Source: Leucaena leucocephala (Eukaryota > Streptophyta > Magnoliopsida > Fabales > Fabaceae). Taken from it: a stretch of DNA of 64,000 bases. How positions within the stretch are numbered: position 1 is the first letter of the stretch; every line of letters begins with the position of its first letter. Made by a program: the position numbers and the translations under genes. This document shows positions 45,107 through 57,699 of the stretch, one piece after another. The stretch is from the NCBI GenBank assembly GCA_037074615.1, contig CM073519.1:24325001-24389000 (forward strand), written 5' to 3'. The notes beneath the pieces were generated by a model, which saw only the letters and a program-made list of their open reading frames with translations, did no database searches and had not been told where the DNA came from.

Positions 45107-46807
45107 GAAAAATCTCATGGAAAATCAATGGCCAAGATTAGTTTGTGCACTATTTGATCTAATGGCTCACATTTAATCTTGGATTTAACTTTTTCAAAAA
45201 GAGAATTATAACATCATCCATGACATCATGAAGGGACACTATAGGGATAGGTGGCAAAATTCCAATTGGGGGAAGCTTCTGGAAAAAATCCAGTCCAATC
45301 CGGTACTAGCTCAGTCCAATTCCCCAAAAACCAGACTGTTTTATAAATCTAATTTTTCTGACATTTCATAATATGATTTCACTGTCTTGTACTATATTAA
45401 CCCTAAAGGCATAATTGTCATTTTACACCCATTTATACTACATCAGGGTGCATACTGGCTCTAACTAATCATATTTATACTAGCTTGGACATTTTTGGCC
45501 TATCCAAAATGCCCTCCATCCATCCCTGGTACAATCTGACCATATAGGGGCATTTTCATAATTTCATACTTTTCCTGTGTTGCTCTGGACTCTGGCCCAC
45601 TTAACTATCCAACCACCTTATTGGGCTTCTTGGGATGCCATTTGGGCCTTAATATTGGTCCACTACCTTTATGGCACAAATCTGAAGAAATCTCTTCTGA
45701 CCCTATTTATCGGATATTTTATTCCACTTTAATCCCCCGTAAGAATTCTACAGGATTCCTTTTCTGACTCTGTCAATTTTATAAATTCTCATGTTAATTA
45801 TACGAATTTACTGTAGAGTTGCATCTTATTCTGAGGTCTAAAAAATACTATAATAATTTTCTCTAACTTTAGGAATTTATATCAATTAATCGGCACTTCA
45901 AATCAAAATTCTGTGTTGCGTTAGAATAATTTTGTTTATCTACTAGTAAAATTTGGGTGTAATATGATTCTAGGCATTTTTGAGCTTTTTTCAGTTCAAC
46001 TTTCTCATAATTACATTTAGGTCCCTGACTTTTTGTTTAATTACATTTAGGTCCCTAAACTTTTGATAATTATTACTTTTGGCCCTATTTTTATTTCTAC
46101 TCTCATTTGTGGCCTTAAACCTTTTCTAATTTTCATTTTAGTCCCTCTCTTCCTTAAAGACTCATTTAACCTCTAATATTTCTTCTGATCATCGTCATAA
46201 TCCTTTCCAAACCTCTTTCCACTATCAATATTATACATATAGGGAAAAATTAGGATATGACATTTACTCGCTAGCTAAATCTTAATCAAAGCTACAACTC
46301 ATATACATTTAATAGAGATTATGAATCATTCAACTCAAAGATAGAAGAAGAAGAATTAAACAGATACAACTATACTCTATTATATAATCACTTTAATTAT
46401 TTACAACCATGTCCAATTAGTGCAACAAAGAGAATCAATCACAGATTAATTATGTAGAAATAAAAAATCCAACTCGGTTCCCTACTTCTTTGTCATCTAC
46501 TAACTCTAATTCAATAAATAAACCATAAGTAACTACATCAACTCGATACAATTAAATTTGACTGAAGACACAATGAAACTCCCTGTTCAGCTTAAGGATC
46601 CTAGTTTAGCATTATCTCTAATAGAGTACAATAGCTTAGCCTTGCATTGCCATCTAAACTTTAGCAGCAACAGAAAACACAGCAGTAGTCATGGTGAATG
46701 TGGGAGAAGAAGATGAAGATAACAGCTGAACTTTCTTATGGTTCTATGGTCTAGAATATAGGAAAGTTATAGATAAAAGAATATAAATGGAGATGGAGAA
46801 GGAGTGT

Positions 46808-49800
46808 TGTCATATCCTAATTTTTCCCTATCTGTATAGTACTGATAGTGGAAAGATGCTTAGAAAGAATTATGACAAAGATCAGACGAAATAATAAAGG
46901 TTATATAAGTCTTAAAGAAAGAGAAGGACCTAAACGCAAATTGGAAAAGGTTAAAGGCCAAAAGTTAAAGTAGAAATAAATGTTGGGCCAAAAGTGGTAA
47001 TTTCTAAAAGTTTGGGGACCTAAATGTAAATATTCAAAAAGTTAGGGATATAAATGTAATTAAGCAAAAAGTCAGGGACATAAATGTAATTATGGAAAAG
47101 TTCAGCCAGAAAAGGCTTAGAACTGCCTGTAAGTATTTCAGTCGCATATTCCATCAGTAAATAGAGGAAGTCATGCTGGGTAATCTGGCATGATACATAA
47201 ATTTTATTAGGGCTCCAGACAGCAGAAAATTATCTGATAGTCTAAAAGTTATGTGAATTTTTATCAGATTCTCTGGACATCAGATATATGTGGGGGAATT
47301 ACATGAAAGTGTGCCCTACAGTGTCAGATGTTATGAATCTGACAGAACCCCGGAAGAAGTTATGTATAAAAAGTTATTCACATATTAGTGAATTTTGACG
47401 GGAGTTTGTTAACACCCGTGATCCGATAATAGAACTTATCGGTATGTAAGTCTGGATAGAATGAGATCAGATGACCTCATATATAGGCCCATAATAACAC
47501 CAAGGAAGGCCCAAAACCCAGGGTACCAGTCTATCAGTAGAAGGGGCCAGTGCCAGAAAAAGTACGAAATTATGAAAATGCCCCTCGATGCCCAGATTGT
47601 ACCAGAGATGGATGAAGGGCATTTTGGTCATCTGGGATAGGCTAAAAACGTGACACATGGTATAAATATGATTATTTGAGCCAATATATGCCCTGAGGCA
47701 GTACAAAGAGGGGTGAAATGACAATTATACCCTTAGGGTCAATATAGTGCAAGAAAGGACACCAAGGGTATTTTGGTCATTTCCCAAGGGATCTGTAATT
47801 AAGTTGTGGCCAGTACAAGTATGTCAATGGTGTGGGAAGCCTAGAAATTGATTTCCAGGACATAATACATATCCTGGTATATTATAGAAAAATTCAGAAC
47901 AGAAAACAGTCCGGTTGTTGTGAAACTGCTCTGATCGGTACCGGATTAGACTGGAATTTTTCCAGAAGCTTCCTGGCATGGTGAGCACGCCACATAACCC
48001 CTTGAGGTGTCCCATGATCTGTCCCACATGATGTCATAATTATTATTTTATGAAAAAGTTAAATCCAAGATTAAATGTGGGCCTTTAGATCAAATAGTAA
48101 CCAAATCAATCTTGGCCATTCATTTTTCTTGGATTTTGCTATAAATACCCCTCCAATTCTGCAGCAAACTGTAGCTTCATGGACCCTTGGGGAAACTCTT
48201 GCAAAATGAAAACTCAAGCCAAGACAAAGAAGATTCAAGGTTCCAAAGTTCAAGCAAGCTAGAGATTAAGGGTAAGCAATCTTTCCCAACTTATTCTCCT
48301 TTGATTTGGGAGCTTGAACTTAGGGTTTTCATGGGGAAAAGTTGAGGTTTCTCTAAGGGGAGGTGCTGTCCAAAATCCATAGATGAAAGGGGAAAGAAGA
48401 AATTAAAGTTAGAAAACTTATGATTGATGCTTAAACAAGCTAGTTAAGAGATTGGTTGTTGAATCAAGTTGATATTCTTGACTTTGCCAAGAGTGAACCT
48501 GTTCGGTCTGCACTGTTCATGAAGGAAGGAAATTGAATTTCAATGATTTAATTCTTCCATTGAGTTTGTATGATGATTTTGTGTAGGATTGGAAAGGTTT
48601 TGAACCTTGGAAACATTAAAATCTCAAGGTTGTAGTCTTTGAGATTCCTTACGGTTACTGTTCACTCGCATGAACAGTGATTGGAATTGCATGATTTTGA
48701 TGGTTCCAATGGTTTTAAAATGAAAAGTTGTGTGGGGTAAAGTGGAGAAACAAGTATGGGAAGCATTAGAATCAAAATGAGAATTTTTGAAAGAATTGTG
48801 TGCTTATGTTCAATTCTGTACAGCATGCCATGAAGGAGCTGGAATTTCATGATTCTAAGCTCATAAATGAGTTCAAAAGATGAAATTGTGTAGGGTAAAG
48901 TCAAGACATCAATTGGTGCAAGAGCCAAGTGGATTTGTGAAAATTAGATAAAGTTATGACAATAAAGAGTGTAACAAAGTTAGTCTTGAACATGGTTGGA
49001 GTTCACGAGTCCTAATGAGTTATGTGATGAATATGAATGTGTTTAGGACCATGAAACATCCAACAAGATGTTGGGAAGTGATGGACATAAATGCTTCATG
49101 GTTGGAAAGCTAGGGAGCAAGGGCTAAAGGTCAAGAGAAAAGCTTAAGTGCAAGGTAGTGAACTTATCTCTTTATGTGCTTGATGTGGTATGCTTATGTG
49201 TTGACATGTATATGTTATTTGAATGATGTTGTGACATGATAAATGATGTTGAATGTATTGTGAATAACATGTTTCCATGGCCATGCACTTTATGTAAAAG
49301 TATATAGCATGATGGCATGTCACTAATCAAAGAAAGTTAATGAAATTACATATCATGCATTAGCATGCATCTTGCATATTTAAGTGGTAATGTTTGCTAC
49401 TGAGATTCCCTAGAATCTCACTCTCCCATAACCAACCAATTTAGGTCAAGCATGAAGAAAAGGTATGCATGGAGAAGAGCTAAAGAATGGAAGAAAGGAA
49501 GTGAAGTATTGAGATTTTAACATATACTATAAATTGTCCATGTATGTAAATGCCATGTAAGGTGTCCATTTATGTGATAAAACTATTGTAATACTTATGG
49601 CATATGTACATGATGTATATGAATGTTAAGAAGCTTATTTGATGGCTTGTGCATGCTGAAACAATTATTGGAAATGAAAGAAAAGAAACTGAAATGATAA
49701 AAACGTAGGTCCTGAAGCAGTTTTGTTGTGGCTTCAGTTTGACCTAGCAAATGAAGGAATTAGTTCACAAAATTTTATGAGAATGTAGCACACATCCAGA

Positions 49801-50200
49801 GCTTTAAATTCATAGGTAGAACATGTCATTTGGATGTGTATATCAAGAGAAATGATTTTCCAAAGTAAGGGACCAGAATCTGTTTCCAGAGTTTTTGACC
49901 AAATGAACAGTAAACTTCAACGAATAAACTGTATCAATTGGCTAATCATTTGGTCTAGAAATTATTTTTACCTTAAATTTAAAGATGTTATCTTCATGTA
50001 TCTTTTTTAACCACTTCATTTCGAGTTTTCTAGAATTAATTATGATTTTTGAAGTTCGTTGCGTAATCTGGAATACCATATGAACAGTAACCCGAGAAAG
50101 AGTAAAATTCTAGATTTGGCTAATGGACTTCCAAGGTCTTGTAAGTGGTTCTAAATGCTACTGAATGGTCCCTAAGACGTATAAAAGTAAGGATGTTACA
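46808..50200 (+). repeat. Solo LTR, family A2 (TSD AGTGT)
   Basis: It starts TGTCATATCCTAATTTTTCC and ends GTAAGGATGTTACA. AGTGT lies at 46803-46807 and 50201-50205. At 3,393 bp it is a good reference for A2: TATA at 48140, donor-like GT at 48272, palindromic hairpin at 48657-48678, second hairpin at 49402-49419. Confidence 0.95.
48140..48147 (+). promoter_or_regulatory. TATA box of the A2 solo LTR (46808-50200)
   Basis: TATAAATA followed by CCCCTCC, 1,332 bases from the LTR start. Confidence 0.7.
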
Positions 50201-50735
50201 AGTGTTGTGTGTGAATAAGCTAGGTCTAGAATATAGTGTGCCGAATCTAATAGGGAATGGTGTGTGTGAATAAGTTGGGTCCAAAATGGAAAATGTGAAT
50301 GGTATGACTAATCTGAAATAATGAGCTGTGTGAAGTGTGTGATGATAGCATGTGCATGAAGCTGTTACAAAATATTTGCTAAATCTCCCACGTGCTTCTC
50401 TTATGCTACACAAGTACTAAATCTCTTACTTGTCATTAGCTCCTACCAACATGTGTTTTGTTAGCCTACTTGTTCCTATTTGCCATGTGCTTAAATTTGT
50501 TATCAGTTTATTCAATCCATGCTTAAAATTGTCAATTGATCTAATATACTAATTGGTCAGTGCATAATGGAAATTTAATAGATTATTTATCCAATTAATC
50601 ACTAAAATTAAATGAATTAATTTCCACTTATTCCATTTTAATTCTATTAATTAATTGCTCATCATATTGGTAAATGGGGATAAAATCAATAATAAAACTC
50701 ACTTTAAACATCCTAAAAATACTACAAATATGAGT

Positions 50736-50757
50736 TTATCAACTCCCCCATACTTAG
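50736..50757 (-). other. Polypurine tract of the minus-strand Athila-like element
   Basis: On the minus strand the tract reads AAGTATGGGGGAGTTGATAA; it is the likely plus-strand primer next to the 3' LTR. Confidence 0.65.
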
Positions 50758-52415
50758 CTTTTGCACTCTGAGCAAAATTATGAATCAAAATTGAAATTCA
50801 AACACTAATGTTTAGCAAATTTAACAAAAGATTCATCATAAGCACTTGTAATCATCAATCTTTTCCCTTCAATTGGCAACAATCCAAACTAATCTCATAT
50901 CAATCAAAGAATCTAACTCATGCAATTAAATCATAGTAAGCAGTAAGGTGAGATTTCCTCACAAGGTGTAGTGTTTCACTCATTCTCTTATCAAAGGTAA
51001 TTTCACTCAACCATATAGCTAGGCTTCTTATAGGATTATAACCATCCTATATCTCCACCACTGCATGCCACAAGGTTTCTGAATCAAAGGGCCTTTATTA
51101 GGTTCTAATTTTGGCAAGGATAAGTGATGAAATGGAAATGCATGTCAATGATTAATGAGTACTGCACATGGACTTATTTCTGCAAACTATTTCAAGTCTT
51201 GATCATAGTTTTAATTGTGCAACTATAGAGAATCACAAGTCACCAAATAATTTTCTTTCATATGAGTTGAATATCACATCTTTTTATCTGGTCTATCCCT
51301 TCACTCTTTCTTTCTTTTCTTTTCTGTACTTTTTCATTTTGGTTTTCTTTTCTTTCACTATGGAACCATATAGCACATATATGGAAATTCAAATATCCAA
51401 CAAGTGGTGCAATTTATTAGTTATTCACAATTTAAGACTTACTACTGTAGCAAACATCATGTACATCATTCATTAATCAAGGATGAAATTTTAAAAGAAA
51501 GTGAAGGTCTCAAAGGGGTAAGCGAATGATTTAATTTTTATATGGCTACTGTTTGGTAAAGAGGGTTTAGAAGGAAATGCCCTTATCATATCCACAATTT
51601 CAAGAAGCTAATATGATTTTGAATAAAGGACTGAGATAAGTTCTGCAAATTTACCAAACTAGACGTGTCACACAATATAATGAGTATATGTTAGAGGCTC
51701 AAAATCCTTCCATCTGGCTTACTCAGTCAACTCATTATAACAAGGTTGCATGAATATTAAACAAAATATATAAGATCAATCATTCATGTTGCATAATTTT
51801 TAGTAGTAAATCAATGAAAAAAGCAACTCAACTTAATCAAGCTTGCCAATGTTCAAAAGTATGTGTTCAAAATTCAATTTTAAATTCATGACATTAAGTT
51901 CAATTAGACCAAGCAACAAGTAGATGAAATAGAAGAATGTTTTAGCTGAGAACCAATTGTAGTTGTGACAAACAGGACTTCAAGTCGCGACTAGTTTACA
52001 CAAAGGAGAAATTTTTAGAAATCAAGGAACAGTGATCGCAATATACATGGACACTGGTCATAACTCATAATCACATAGAGTAATCTTGCCAAACACACAT
52101 GCTCATGTCACGACCCAAGTGTTAAGCCAGTCATGACCAAAAGTCACAGAGTTATAGTTGCGACAAATATAAGCATAGATCATGACTAAACATCACAGAT
52201 AGGTAAACATCATAAAATGTAATTACTGGTCGTAACAAATTGTCACAGAGAGTTAGAGTTGTGACAAACATAAGAATTAGTCACAACTATGTTTCATAGA
52301 GAAGAAACTTGACATATTCATACATATTAGTCGAGACAATAACATCACAAGGTCGCGACCAGAATATAGAGTCACAACAATTATATGATTTTATTTACCC
52401 ATTTAACAAACTACT
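50758..52415 (-). other. Non-coding 3' region of the minus-strand Athila-like element
   Basis: No coding signal on either strand. It holds a pyrimidine run at 51297-51358, equivalent to the purine run at 2917-2988, and a cluster of degenerate GTCGCGAC sites at about 51960-52380. The 102-codon frame 51168-51476 crosses the low-complexity run and is not a gene. Confidence 0.55.
51962..52378. repeat. Degenerate array built on the palindrome GTCGCGAC
   Basis: Intact GTCGCGAC at 51984-51991 and 52352-52359. Near copies include GTCACGAC (52107), GTTGCGAC (52157), GTCGAGAC (52330) and several GTTGTGAC or GTCATGAC forms, often followed by CA, AAA or CAG. Most differences are CG to TG or CA. Confidence 0.65.
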
Positions 52416-55400
52416 TGTTGTATCCTTATGTTCAACCTCAATTATCCTCAATTGGAAGTAACTTGAACCAATTACATATCTCTTTACTTTAAAAATTTGA
52501 ATTTTCAGGAGAATGCTTCTTGGGTATTGTTCATTTGGTAATATAAAATATATTCCTAACTTTGAAAATTCATAATTAAATATAGAAAAATTTAAATGGA
52601 GTGGTTCCAAACTCTAATGGAAGTTCATTCATTTAAATTTGAAGGAAAAATATAAAACTGAGGTTTCATTGTCCTAATGAAATCAGTTTTTTCATTGAAA
52701 AACATTGTTCATTTGGTAAATATGGAAGTTCCAGCTTCTTTGCCTTTAATTCAAAAATCCATTTCTCCTTGATTAATTGTCCAAATGAAACGTGTTACCT
52801 ATGGATTTAAAGCTCCAGATGTTTTCTTTAAAACCATAAAATTTCATAGAGAAATTCGCTCGTTTACTATATGAAAGCAGCAATTGAACATCACTACCTC
52901 CAGCCACTCACTTTATCTCAATTCCAGATTTTATATCAAATTAGAAAACTCATATTAAATCAAATATTTAACCAATTGAGACGTTTTTAGTGTCCATTTA
53001 AAGATATGTATCTTAGCTACTTTCATTCCAAATTTCTCATCCTAACTCGTTGGTTAAGTCATCGTAATTACCTTCACAAGGTTACTGCCTCATAATACAA
53101 TAATCACACTATAATATGCTAGGTATCTATCAAGTCATCTCATAGTGTCAAGTAGTTATTACACCAATTCAAACATCCACATTTAACCATTTCCTTGGGA
53201 GGTTCCAGCATCTATAGCATGGTTATGCATATGGAAAGAATGAGATTTCATGAAAATCTCAATAGCAAGTCATACAAACTATAATATCATGCATGATTGA
53301 TTAAATGCCTAACATGTTATCATGAGATGGGAGCTACTTCATGTTCATACATAAGCAAACTCTAACATGCATATTGTCATGACATTAGTTGCAAGGAGTT
53401 GCAATCATTCAAACTTCATCATCATCATCATAGTATAATGTTAAGCTCAACCAAACATCACAAATAACAAGCAAGCATCCAATCAAACAAACATAACATT
53501 ATAGTTAGGTATTCTTACTACCTCTTAAGTTATCCTTGACAAATTCTTCTTGAGATGGTCTTCTTCCCTTACGAATGTCAAAACCTAGCCATTGCAAAGT
53601 AACATCAAGTTACAACTCAACTTCAAAACAATTCCAAGACTAGGTTCTAACTAGATTCCATTCTTTGTCTACTTTATGACTTATGCTTCCATCTTTATAA
53701 AATAAATTCTCATGGTCCATTTCTACATAATTTTTCATGTAGAATCCAAATATGAAATCAAATTTTCCAAAATCAAATCACATCCTTGGTTACTATACAG
53801 AACTGAAATATCTACCTTTGTTTTCCAAAAATTCTCATTTTGATTCCAATGCTTCCACTACTTATTTCACTACTTTATCCCCACACAATTTTCCATTTTA
53901 AACCTATTGGAAGCATCAAAATCATGAAATTCTAACATATGAACAGTTATTCATACAGTGGTAGCCAAGAACATAAAACCCTAACTACATGTATACTTGA
54001 ATTTCCAAGCTAATACAACTTGATTCTAGCTTGTTTAAGCTTATCTAAACTATCCATAACATAAATTTCTTATTCCCACCAAATATGAACAGAATGGCAA
54101 GAAACAACAATAAAGGGAAAGTGCCATAGAAACCTCTTAAAACCAAGAGCAAACTTGTTAGAACAAAGTTCAAGATCAAAGGAACTAGTTACCTTTATTG
54201 CTCTAAGGTGTACGCTTCTTTCTTATTTCAAAGTAAATTTTGGTAGAGGTTCCCCAAGGCTTCTAAGCTGCCAAACAAGTCTAGAATTGGGGGTATTTAT
54301 AGACAAAAATGGGTGGAAATGGAAGGCCAAGATTAGTTTGGTTACTATTTGATCTATTGGTCCATAATCCACCTTCCATCAAACTTGCCCTAGAAGCCTC
54401 ATTAATGACATCATCCATGACATAATTTAGGGCTGTGTTTGGTTGAAGAAAAGTAGAAATATTGATAGCAAAAATTACAGTCCAGTTGGGTATCGATCTA
54501 GGCAGTTTCACAAAATCAAGACTATTTTATGTTCCCAATTTTTATAATATTCTAGAATATGTATTCTATCATGAAAACCAGTGTTTAGGTTTTGTCTACC
54601 ATTGACATTGTTATACTGAGTATTTATCTACCAACCATCCCTTGAGAAATGACCAAAATACCCTTAGTGCACTTTCTTGCACTATATTAACCCTAGGGGC
54701 ATAATTATCATTTCACACCTCTTTACTTCTTATCAGGGCATATACTGACCCTGTTTAATCACCCTTAAACTTGGATTGACATTTTTGACCTGTCCAAAGT
54801 GACCAAAATGCCCTCCATCCATCTCTTGTTCATTATTATAACACAGGGGCATTTTTATAATTTTACATTTTTTCCGGGTTCATTTGGATACTGGCCTATT
54901 TGACTGTCAAACATCTTATTAGGCCTTTTGGATGCCATTTTGGGCCTCTATATGGGTCCAATATATTTATGGCTCAATTCCCAAAAACCTCACCTGAAAG
55001 TATTTATCGGGCATATAATTCTACTGTAAATTCCAATAAAAATTCTACATAACTTCTTTTTGAGCTCTGTTGGTTTTGTAAATTTCTATATTAATTATGG
55101 GAATTCACTGCCAAATTTAATCTAGTTAGGAGATCCAGCAGGACCTATAATAATCTCTGGACTTTAAAAATTAATATCAAATATCTGGGGCCTCAGATCA
55201 AAATTCTAAAAATATGCCTGGCCTAATTTCCATTCTCTATGTATTGGTAAAATTTGGGGCTACAGCATTTCAAGCAGTTATAGGCCTTTTCTAGCACAAC
55301 TTCCTTATAATTACGATTTTGTCCCTTGAGCTTTTGTTTAATTATATTTAGGTCCCTAAACTTTTTGAAATTACACTTAATGGCACAACTTTTTTTCTCT

Positions 55401-55575
55401 ACTTTCTATTTTGGCCATAGAACTTTTATAAATTCCATATAGGTCCTTGAACTTTCTATTATTTACACTTTAATCCATTTCCGTCCATAAATTTCTACAC
55501 TTTCCTTAGAGAATCTCATATTTATTACATAAAAACTGTACATATATACCAGATAAGAAAATTGGAGATATGACA
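52416..55575 (-). repeat. Solo LTR, family A1-like (TSD CTACT)
   Basis: Minus strand. It starts TGTTGTATCC and ends TTGGAGATATGACA. CTACT lies at 52411-52415 and 55576-55580. Length 3,160 bp. U3 is more diverged than in other A1 copies, so this may be an older insertion or a subfamily. It interrupts the Athila-like 3' region just beside an internal polypurine tract. Confidence 0.9.
54294..54301 (-). promoter_or_regulatory. TATA box of the A1-like solo LTR
   Basis: TATAAATA on the minus strand, 1,274 bases from the LTR start. Confidence 0.65.
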
Positions 55576-55625
55576 CTACTCCCCCACACTTAATTTCTAG
55601 ATTGTCCTTAATGTGAAGAAGTAAT
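55576..55625 (-). other. Internal polypurine-tract-like site after integrase
   Basis: On the minus strand it reads AAGGACAATCTAGAAATTAA, then GTGTGGGGGAG, about 190 bases after the integrase stop. It parallels the tracts at 2081-2312 in the left copy. Confidence 0.55.
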
Positions 55626-55821
55626 GAAGCACATGCAAAGTTAGAAATAATAAGGACAAAGCTAACCATAATCCAAGATAAACTTATTAATTTTTATCTA
55701 CCCCTACTGACTTGGTCTCCTCACCCACACTTAATCAACAATTAATAGCTCAAATATATAAGTAAACTAATTAAAGCATACTATTATAAGTAAGGAAACA
55801 AGGAAGGAGACAACCTGAGTA

Positions 55822-56880
55822 TCATGGGGATTTAAAGTTCTCCTTGTACAGCTTCAATAAGTGGCCATTGACTTGAAAAACTATACCATCTGCTTCATCT
55901 AGTAATTCAATTGTTCCATAATCATGAATCTCGGTGACCAGATACGGACAATCCCATCTTGTAGCAAGTTTTTCAAGTTTGAAAGCATATCTAGCTTTAA
56001 ATCTCAAAACCTTATCTCTAACCTAAAATTCCTTAAACAAAATATGTTTATCATGAAGAAACTTGGTTCTTTCTTTATAAATCCTATAATTCTCATAGGG
56101 ATCCATCCTTATTTCTTCTAATTCCTGAATCTGCAACATTCTTTCTTCTCTAGCAGTGTCAAAATCCATATTACAAGCTTTGACTGCCCATAATGCTTTG
56201 TGCTCAACTTCTATTGGTTGATGACATGTTTTACCATAGACCATTATGTATGGGGAAATCTCAAGTAGGATTTTATGAGATGCTATGTATGCCCACAAAG
56301 CTTCATTTAACCTTGCACTCCAATCTTTCCTTGAGGGTCGTACTATCATCTCCATAATCCTCTTGGTAGTTTTGTTAGAATTTTTAGCTTGACCATTTGT
56401 TTGGGGATGGTGAGCTGTTGAAACCTTGTGCTTGATCCCAAACTTGGCAAATAACCCACCTAAAATCTTATTACAGAAATAAGAACCTTGATCGCTCACT
56501 ATAGCTCTTGGTACACCAAATCTTGAAAAGATGTGTGACTTGAGAAATTAGAAAATTGTTACTGTATCATCTTTCCTTGTTTTTGTAGACTCCACCCATA
56601 TTGAAAGATAGTCCACATATAGAATAATATATGTATATCCAAAATATGGTGGAAATGGTCCTATAAAGTCAATGTCCCATACTTCAAACACCTTACAAAA
56701 TAACATTGGTTGCTGAGGCATTTCATGCCTTTTGGTCAATCCACTAAAGTGTTGGCACTTGTCACAAGCTTTACAGAATTCACAGCAGTCTTTGAATAGT
56801 TATGGCCAATAAAAACCAGTATCAAGAATCTTTCTTGTTCCCTTCTTTACACTGAAATGTCCTCCACAAATAGAAGAATG
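55822..56880 (-). pseudogene. Integrase of the minus-strand Athila-like element
   Basis: Read from 56880 down: CKACDKCQHFSGLTKRHEMP (zinc-finger end), VWDIDFIGPFPPYFG with ILYVDYLSIWVES (first Asp), a stop near 56546, IVSDQGSYFCN (second Asp), then HHPQTNGQAKNSN. The last motif normally has Glu where Lys stands, so the third catalytic acid is lost. The C-terminal part (56007 to 55822) has ATRWDCPYLVTEI and QVNGHLLKLYKE, the usual end. Stops and a frameshift break it at 56546 and about 56020. Confidence 0.88.
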
Positions 56881-57008
56881 ACAACCTGTAAGAATGTTGT
56901 CCACCTCTCTACTTGGCACACATCTTCTTATAACTTGATCACTGCATATTTTCCACATAATGGGTGTTCCCAAATTTAAAATTTTGCCTCATATTGGATC
57001 TTCTGGCC

Positions 57009-57690
57009 CTAGAAATAAGATAAAGAATATGAAATTAAACTAGTAACCATATAATTCACTAAGTGGCAATACCAAGGTATAATTATAGAAATCTCAAAAA
57101 CAAAACAATCTCTAAATGTATCACAAGTGATGTCAGAATCTAATACTCCCCTTGAATTTTCAGGAAACCTAATTAAATGATCAGCTACCACATTTTTTCC
57201 TATTTTATCCCTTATCTCCATATCAAATTATCCACCTCAAAAGTCTAGGCTAGGACTGTGGCTTTTTAAAAAAGAACTTGACAGTAGCATGGTTAGTGTA
57301 TATAATCACTTTAAAACTCAAAAGATAAGATCTGAATTTGTCTAGTGCAAAACACAATGGCAAAGAGTCTTTTTTTTCTGTGGTAGTGTACTTCATTTAA
57401 GTATTATCTAATGTCTTAGAGGCATATACAGTAACTTTAGATAGCTTACTATCTTTCTGTCCTAACATTGCACCTACAGCTTCATTTGATGCATCACATG
57501 AAATCTCAAAATCTAAATGCCAATTAGGTGCAGCAAGTATAGGTGGTGTGATAAGCATAGCTTTAATAGTGTCAAATTCTCTCTTGCAAGTATCATTAAA
57601 ACATAACTCTAACTTTTTGCATGAGTTTAGAAAGTGGAGATACAATCTTGCTAAAGTCCTTAATGAATCTTCTATAGAATCCAGCATGTC
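57009..57690 (-). pseudogene. RNase H of the minus-strand Athila-like element
   Basis: It reads LDFEISCDASNEAVGAMLGQ (first catalytic Asp), VTVYASKTLDN, FALDKFRSYLLSFKVIIYTNHA and IGKNVVADHLIRFPEN. The YTDH motif is YTNH, so one acidic residue is Asn. The frame breaks between 57222 and 57397. It joins RT upstream and integrase downstream in normal Ty3/gypsy order. Confidence 0.85.
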
Positions 57691-57699
57691 CTATAAATG

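Larger units (their letters stand above)
39708..46262 (-). repeat. Family A2 LTR, interrupted by a solo A2 LTR
   Basis: Minus-strand LTR with a degenerate start (TGAAACATT) and an intact end (AAATTAGGATATGACA at 46262). It is split at 40479/43874. The two parts sum to about 3.16 kb. TATA box at 45099-45106, hairpin at 44589-44610. No duplication could be matched (TTTAC follows it; GGAAA precedes). Confidence 0.8.
46263..50733 (-). repeat. Probable 3' LTR of the minus-strand Athila-like element, interrupted
   Basis: Two non-coding pieces, 46263-46807 and 50201-50733, lie on either side of a solo A2 LTR and on the far side of a polypurine tract (50736-50757). This is where the 3' LTR should be. 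I could not match it to another copy in the window, since the 5' LTR is beyond the right edge, so its left boundary is uncertain. Confidence 0.5.

Noticed and set aside
51168..51476. 102-codon frame with a hydrophobic Phe-rich segment resembling a membrane protein
   Set aside because: The hydrophobic run is the translation of a TTTC/TTTT low-complexity tract in a non-coding element region.
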